From Betaproteobacteria bacterium (GTDB taxonomy: Bacteria; Pseudomonadota; Gammaproteobacteria; Burkholderiales; Burkholderiaceae_C): a stretch of 64,000 nt of DNA. Every line of letters starts with the position of its first letter. Within the stretch, counting starts at the first letter, position 1. The notes under the pieces are model-generated. The model saw only the letters and a program-made list of their open reading frames with translations. It did no database searches and was not told where the DNA came from. Location: the NCBI GenBank assembly GCA_016716535.1, contig JADJWD010000002.1, positions 372,001 to 436,000 on the forward strand, read 5' to 3'. The translations under genes and the position numbers were made by a program. Of this stretch, positions 61,001 to 64,000 are shown piece by piece.

Positions 61001-61657
61001 GGCCTGCGCGAGCGGCTGATGCAGGAGAAGGTGGCGCTCGGCTTCTTCCTGAGCGGCCACCTTTTCGACGCCTGGGCCGACGAGGTGAGGCGCTTCGTGC
61101 GCACGCCGGTGGCCGATGTCGTCGACAGCCGCGAGCCGCAAATGCTGGCGGGCATCGTCACCGACCCGCGCACCGTGAGCGGCGCGCGCGGCCGCGTCGT
61201 CATCTTCAGGCTCGACGACGGCAGCGAGGCGATCGAAGCGGTGGCCGGCGAGGAGCTGTTCGAAGGCCAGCGCGAGCTGGCGCAGGAAGACCAGTTGCTG
61301 ATCGTGCAAGGCCGCGTGCAGCCCGACCGCTTCAACGGCGGCGGCCTGCGGATGAATGTGACGCAGGTGTGGGACCTGGCCGGCGCGCGCGCGCGTTTCG
61401 GCCGGCATCTCGTGATCGAAGTGAACGGCGGCATGCCGCCGGTGGGCGACGTGCTGAAGCTGTGGCCGTCGAAGCGCGTCGAGACCGAGCACGGCGTGCT
61501 GCGCCAGGGGCTGGCGGTTCGGCTGAAGCTCAAGCGCCGCCACGCGGTGGCCGAGATCGACCTCGGCGACGAGGCGCGCTTCTGGCCGTGCGACGAGGCG
61601 CTCGTGCGCTGGCGCGGCATCGCCGAGGACGGCGACGCGATCATTGTGTACGAGTGA
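58028..61657 (+). CDS. dnaE: DNA polymerase III alpha subunit
   Basis: A 1209-residue replicative polymerase. The PHP domain starts at about residue 20 with FIHLRLHTEYSVVDGTLR. The polymerase core has GPGRGSGAGSLVAY, catalytic acidic residues in MPDFDIDFC (about residues 428 and 430), GTMAAKAALRDVGRV, FDFLGLATLTIL and YGFNKSHAAAYS with the fingers/beta-binding parts. The C-terminus contains an OB fold (MLAGIVTDPRTVSGARGR). Length matches proteobacterial DnaE (about 1160-1200). It is the main chromosomal polymerase and essential. Starts divergent from the alpha/beta hydrolase gene. Confidence 0.97.
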   Translation: MSDVISTTTSAPPSAPAAPAFIHLRLHTEYSVVDGTLRIDDAAAAARAGGMPALGIADLNNLFGAVKFYKACRGKGVKPIIGVDVWMEPLAHASFVQSGDKAASRLMLLVQDERGWHNLSELLARAWVGNAQRTVAWVKWPWLEELGDGLIALSGGDLGAVGMALLAGDEARARTVAGELARIFPGRFYIELQRAGQPQHEAHVRAAVPLAASMRLPVVATHPVQFLEADDFEAHEARVCVAEGETLANPRRIKRFTREQYFKSTAEMAALFADVPSALANSLHIATRCNLTLVLGKARLPDFPTPLEDGVPMPLDRYFRQASQAGLEKRLAALYPDAAVRERERPRYQERLEFELATIEKMGFAGYFLIVSDFIVWAKANGCPVGPGRGSGAGSLVAYALFITDLDPLAYNLLFERFLNPERVSMPDFDIDFCQANRERVIDYVKAKYGRDAVSQIATFGTMAAKAALRDVGRVLGMGYGHVDSIAKLIPAPPGKTVTLAPVPANYDPDKDSTIYARREAPELEQREAAEEEVRELLALATRVEGIVRNVGMHAGGVLIAPGKITDFCPLYQQPGSDSAVSQFDKDDVEAIGLVKFDFLGLATLTILELAKEFIRRKPGQAGFEFERLPFDDPTVYKLFSDGRTEAIFQFESRGMQNMLRDARPTRLEDLVALNAMYRPGPMENIPSFCARKNGREEIAYPHPLLGPVLDETYGIFVYQEQVMQAAQVMGGYSLGGADLLRRAMGKKKADEMAKERVKFRAGALAKGIDEAKADEVFDLMEKFAGYGFNKSHAAAYSVLAYHTAWLKAHHPAAFYAANMTIEADNTDKLRVLLADAKGFGIEFDVPDINRGTFRFEPVDDKRVRYGLGAVKGTGQGAIEAIVAAREGEGERAGEGGGPFRSLFDFCARVDRQRVNKRVVEALIKAGAFDSLHPERAEGRSALLASVSLAFDWAEAQSANELQGGLFDFAEGGDAHGSSTQEPGLVHTAPWGLRERLMQEKVALGFFLSGHLFDAWADEVRRFVRTPVADVVDSREPQMLAGIVTDPRTVSGARGRVVIFRLDDGSEAIEAVAGEELFEGQRELAQEDQLLIVQGRVQPDRFNGGGLRMNVTQVWDLAGARARFGRHLVIEVNGGMPPVGDVLKLWPSKRVETEHGVLRQGLAVRLKLKRRHAVAEIDLGDEARFWPCDEALVRWRGIAEDGDAIIVYE

Positions 61658-61761
61658 AACGGCGGGCCGGTGTCCAGCCCCGCGGCGGGGCATCATCGCG
61701 CCGCCGCCGGCGCGCGCAGTGCGCGACGAGACTGCGCTGCCGGCTCCTGTACACGAGGACC

Positions 61762-62283
61762 ATGAAGCCCATCCGACGCCTTCCCTTGCTGCGCTGGCTT
61801 GCCGGCGCTTCGATCGCCTTCACCGCCGCGGCCGCCGGTGCGCTGGAGATCCGCCTGCCGCCGCCCCCGCCGATCGTGCTGCCCGGGCTGCCGGGCCGCG
61901 TCGACGTGAGCCGGCTGCCTTTGCCGCAGGTGGTGCTGGCGAGCCCGGTGGTCATCGCGCCGCCGCCGATGCCGGCGCCGCGGCCGGGCGTCGTCGTCGT
62001 CGCGCCGCCGCCGCGGCCCGAGCCCGTCTACATGTGGGTGCCGCCGGGTCACCGGCACGACTGGCGCCGTCACTGCCACCGCTACAAGGCCTGCGGCGTG
62101 CCGGTGTACTTCGTGCGCGACGACTGGTACGACCGCCACGTGCACCGCGGCGCGCGCCATCGCGACGATGACGACAAGCGGCGCGGGCGTGCGCGCGGCC
62201 GGGATGATCGGCATGACGACGATCGGCGTGGCGACCGCCGCGATGACCGCGGCGGACGCGGTGGTGGCCGCGGCAAGGACTGA
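61762..62283 (+). CDS. Secreted Pro-rich / charged-tail hypothetical protein
   Basis: A 173-residue protein with a signal peptide (cut after about residue 28, AAAAGALE), a Pro/Val-rich middle (IRLPPPPPIVLP, PPRPEPVYMWVPPGHRHDW) and a highly charged His/Arg/Asp-rich end. The segment PPGHRHDWRRHCHRYKACG contains conserved-looking Cys and His that could bind metal. Similar small exported proteins occur downstream of dnaE in related bacteria, to my memory, but no function is known. An ACGAGGA site lies upstream. Confidence 0.7.
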   Translation: MKPIRRLPLLRWLAGASIAFTAAAAGALEIRLPPPPPIVLPGLPGRVDVSRLPLPQVVLASPVVIAPPPMPAPRPGVVVVAPPPRPEPVYMWVPPGHRHDWRRHCHRYKACGVPVYFVRDDWYDRHVHRGARHRDDDDKRRGRARGRDDRHDDDRRGDRRDDRGGRGGGRGKD

Positions 62284-62299
62284 GCCGCATTTCGAGGAA

Positions 62300-62340
62300 C
62301 CGTTCGCGCTGAGGGGCCTCGGCAAGCCCGGCCCGAACGG
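62300..62340. repeat. Diverged TTCGGGCTGAG-type unit with inverted repeat
   Basis: The sequence CCGTTCGCGCTGAG, then CCT and AAGCCC, follows the repeat unit with a few changes, and is closed by CGAACGG to give a stem with a 27-base loop. It lies 16 bp after the stop of the secreted protein gene and could act as a transcript 3' end. Confidence 0.5.
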
Positions 62341-62387
62341 ATTCCCTGAGGCGGCAGCCGCGGCCGCCCCGCCACAATCCGCCCGTC

Positions 62388-63680
62388 ATGCACGAGACCC
62401 CGCTCACCGGCCTGGTTCTCAGTGGCGGCGGCGCGCGTGCCGCGTACCAGGTGGGCGTGCTGCGCGCGCTGGCGAAGATGCGGCGCGAGGTGCTCGGGCC
62501 GCGCGCGCGCATGGCCAACCCGTTCGGCGTCATCACCGGCACGTCGGCCGGTGCGATCAACGCCGCGGCGCTGGCCGCGCATGCCGACCGATTCGAGGCC
62601 GCCGTCGAGGTCATCGCCAAGGTCTGGCAGCACTTCTCGGCCGACCAGGTTTATCGCGCCGACTCGCTGGGCGTCATCAGGAGCGGCGCGCAGTGGCTGA
62701 CGATGCTGTCGGTCGGCTGGGTCATCGCGCGCTGGCGGCGCGCGCGGCCGCGTTCGCTGCTGGACAACCAGCCGCTGGCCGAGTTGCTCGAACGCCTGGT
62801 GCCGCTGGAGCGCATCCCGTTCGTGCAGGAGCAGCGGCAGTTGCACGCGCTGGCGATCACCGCGTCGAGCTACACGAGCGGCGAGCACTACACCTTCTAC
62901 AGCATGCAAAGGCCGGTGGAGACGTGGGTGCGCTCGCAGCGCGTCGCGGTGCCCTCGGCGATCACGCACCGGCACCTGCTCGCCTCGGCGGCGATCCCGT
63001 TCGTCTTTCCGGCCCAGCACCTCGAAGTGCCGGGCGACCCCGGCTGGTTCGGCGACGGGTCGATGCGCAACACCGCGCCGCTGTCGGCGGCGATCCACCT
63101 CGGCGCCGAGCGCCTCCTGATCATCGGCGCCGGGCGCATGCAGGAGCCGACCGGCCGGCAGGTCGTGCAGACCGGCTACCCGAACCTCGCGCAGATCGCC
63201 GGCCACGCGCTGGCCAGCATCTTCCTCGACGCGCTGGCGGTCGACGTCGAGCGGCTCAAGCGCATCAACCGCACGCTGGCGCTGCTGCCCGAGTCGGCGC
63301 TGGCCGATACGCCGCTGCGGCCGGTGGAGGCGCTGGTGATCGCGCCTTCGAAGCGGCTGGACGACATCGCCTCGAAGCACCTGGCCAGCCTGCCGGGCCC
63401 GGTGCGCGCGCTGCTGCGCGGCGCCGGCGTCAGCGGCGAGGGCGAGACGGCGCGCGGCACGGCGCTGGCGAGTTATCTGCTCTTCGAAGCGCCGTTCACA
63501 CGCGAGCTGATGGCGCTGGGCGAGGCCGACACGCTGGCGCGGCGCGACGAGGTGATGCAGTTCTTCGGCTGGGACGCCGCGCACCGCGCGCTGCGCCGGG
63601 CGCGCGAGGCGGCGCGCGCCGGCGAACGGGTGGTCGACTTCGACATCTCGCGGCCGATGCCGGATTTCGAGTTGCCTTGA
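62388..63680 (+). CDS. Patatin-like phospholipase family protein
   Basis: A 430-residue cytosolic patatin-domain protein. The glycine-rich oxyanion motif is LVLSGGGARAAYQVGVLRAL (residues 9-28), the nucleophile elbow is ITGTSAGAINAAALA (about residue 47), and the catalytic Asp is in WFGDGSMRNTAPL (about residue 218). Known members are lipid acyl hydrolases. No signal peptide; residues 100-125 contain an Arg-rich segment following a hydrophobic one that may touch the membrane. It is the last plus-strand gene, convergent with the helix-hairpin-helix gene. Confidence 0.92.
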   Translation: MHETPLTGLVLSGGGARAAYQVGVLRALAKMRREVLGPRARMANPFGVITGTSAGAINAAALAAHADRFEAAVEVIAKVWQHFSADQVYRADSLGVIRSGAQWLTMLSVGWVIARWRRARPRSLLDNQPLAELLERLVPLERIPFVQEQRQLHALAITASSYTSGEHYTFYSMQRPVETWVRSQRVAVPSAITHRHLLASAAIPFVFPAQHLEVPGDPGWFGDGSMRNTAPLSAAIHLGAERLLIIGAGRMQEPTGRQVVQTGYPNLAQIAGHALASIFLDALAVDVERLKRINRTLALLPESALADTPLRPVEALVIAPSKRLDDIASKHLASLPGPVRALLRGAGVSGEGETARGTALASYLLFEAPFTRELMALGEADTLARRDEVMQFFGWDAAHRALRRAREAARAGERVVDFDISRPMPDFELP

Positions 63681-63691
63681 AGGGTTGAGTC

Positions 63692-64000
63692 TCAGGACTC
63701 CGCCGCCTTCTCCTTGCGCGCCGGCTTGCGCGCGGGCTTCGTGGCGGCGTCGGTGCCGGCGTCGGTGGCTGCGGCGGCCTTGCGCTGGCGCGCCTTCGGC
63801 GCGGCAGGCGGCATCTTGCTGGCGTCGAACGCGGCGCCGCCGACGGTGAGGCCGCCTTGCGACAGCTTGTTCGCGCTGCCGGCGCCGACGCCCGGCACGC
63901 GCTGGACCATGTCGGCCCAGTCCTTGAACTCGCCGGCCTCGCGGGCCTTCAGGATCTTGGCCGACAGGCCCGGGCCGACGCCCTTGACGGTTTCGAGTTC
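63692..64000 (-). CDS. Helix-hairpin-helix DNA-binding protein, ComEA-like (5' part off the window)
   Basis: The C-terminal 102 residues of a protein whose start lies beyond the right edge. Two helix-hairpin-helix units are visible (ELETVKGVGPGLSAKIL and VQRVPGVGAGSANKLS), followed by a strongly basic Ala/Lys/Arg-rich tail (KPARKPARKEKAAES) typical of nucleoid- or DNA-associated proteins in Burkholderiales. DNA-uptake ComEA has the same motif but not this tail, so a general DNA-binding role is more likely. Confidence 0.75.
   Translation of the reverse strand, partial: ELETVKGVGPGLSAKILKAREAGEFKDWADMVQRVPGVGAGSANKLSQGGLTVGGAAFDASKMPPAAPKARQRKAAAATDAGTDAATKPARKPARKEKAAES

Overview
The window is a very GC-rich (roughly 70% by eye), gene-dense stretch of bacterial chromosome. 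Codon use, gene content and gene order fit a betaproteobacterium of the order Burkholderiales. The pointers are tctBA, a livKHMGF cluster joined to acyl-CoA genes, bolA-ppiC, tesA facing ybbA, and a short TTCGGGCTGAG-type interspersed repeat. The genus is not determinable by eye. I saw no rRNA, tRNA, CRISPR array, complete insertion sequence, phage module or replication origin.

Layout. 1-3722 (minus): membrane-anchored trypsin-like protease, MoxR ATPase, DUF58 protein and the start of a BatA-like von Willebrand protein, apparently one operon. 3908-8428 (plus): TatD hydrolase, deoxyinosine glycosylase, a truncated caspase-like gene, a spermidine-synthase-like protein and a frameshifted GspE/PilB-type ATPase. 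8603-16279: tctBA carboxylate uptake genes, an MFS exporter with an extra C-terminal domain, YbaN, gamma-glutamyltransferase, an EamA exporter and a non-canonical SDR. 16283-20993: repeat cluster, wrecked SDR, a cytochrome c / sorbosone-type dehydrogenase pair, a KDG-type sugar kinase and a second EamA exporter. 21020-27956: DUF2784 protein, quinone oxidoreductase, a large DUF6351 lipoprotein, parvulin isomerase, BolA, SelO.

28209-46379 is an 18 kb plus-strand run. It starts with a complete branched-chain-type ABC importer (binding protein, two permeases, two ATPases). It continues with a beta-oxidation set: crotonase/hydroxyacyl-CoA dehydrogenase, thiolase, two acyl-CoA dehydrogenases, two hotdog thioesterases and two NAD(P)H oxidoreductases. 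Interleaved are an M20 peptidase, a haloalkane-dehalogenase-like hydrolase and a GNAT. It looks like an uptake-plus-degradation locus for an acyl or branched-chain carboxylate; the substrate cannot be read from sequence.

46447-64000: PIN/ribbon-helix-helix toxin-antitoxin pair, SDR, ligA, a secreted hydratase-like protein, peptide deformylase, enoyl-CoA hydratase, a FecR/DUF6600 envelope protein, a rearranged AbiEi-like antitoxin relic, divergent tesA/ybbA, an alpha/beta hydrolase, dnaE, a secreted Pro/His/Asp-rich protein, a patatin and the C-terminal part of a helix-hairpin-helix protein.

No unmistakably new multi-gene system was found. The more unusual signals are: a short palindromic-type repeat translated in frame inside two enzymes; an antitoxin gene whose 3' end has been inverted in place; a LivF ATPase with Arg for the Walker A Lys; a signal-peptide-bearing hydratase homologue; and several decayed genes.
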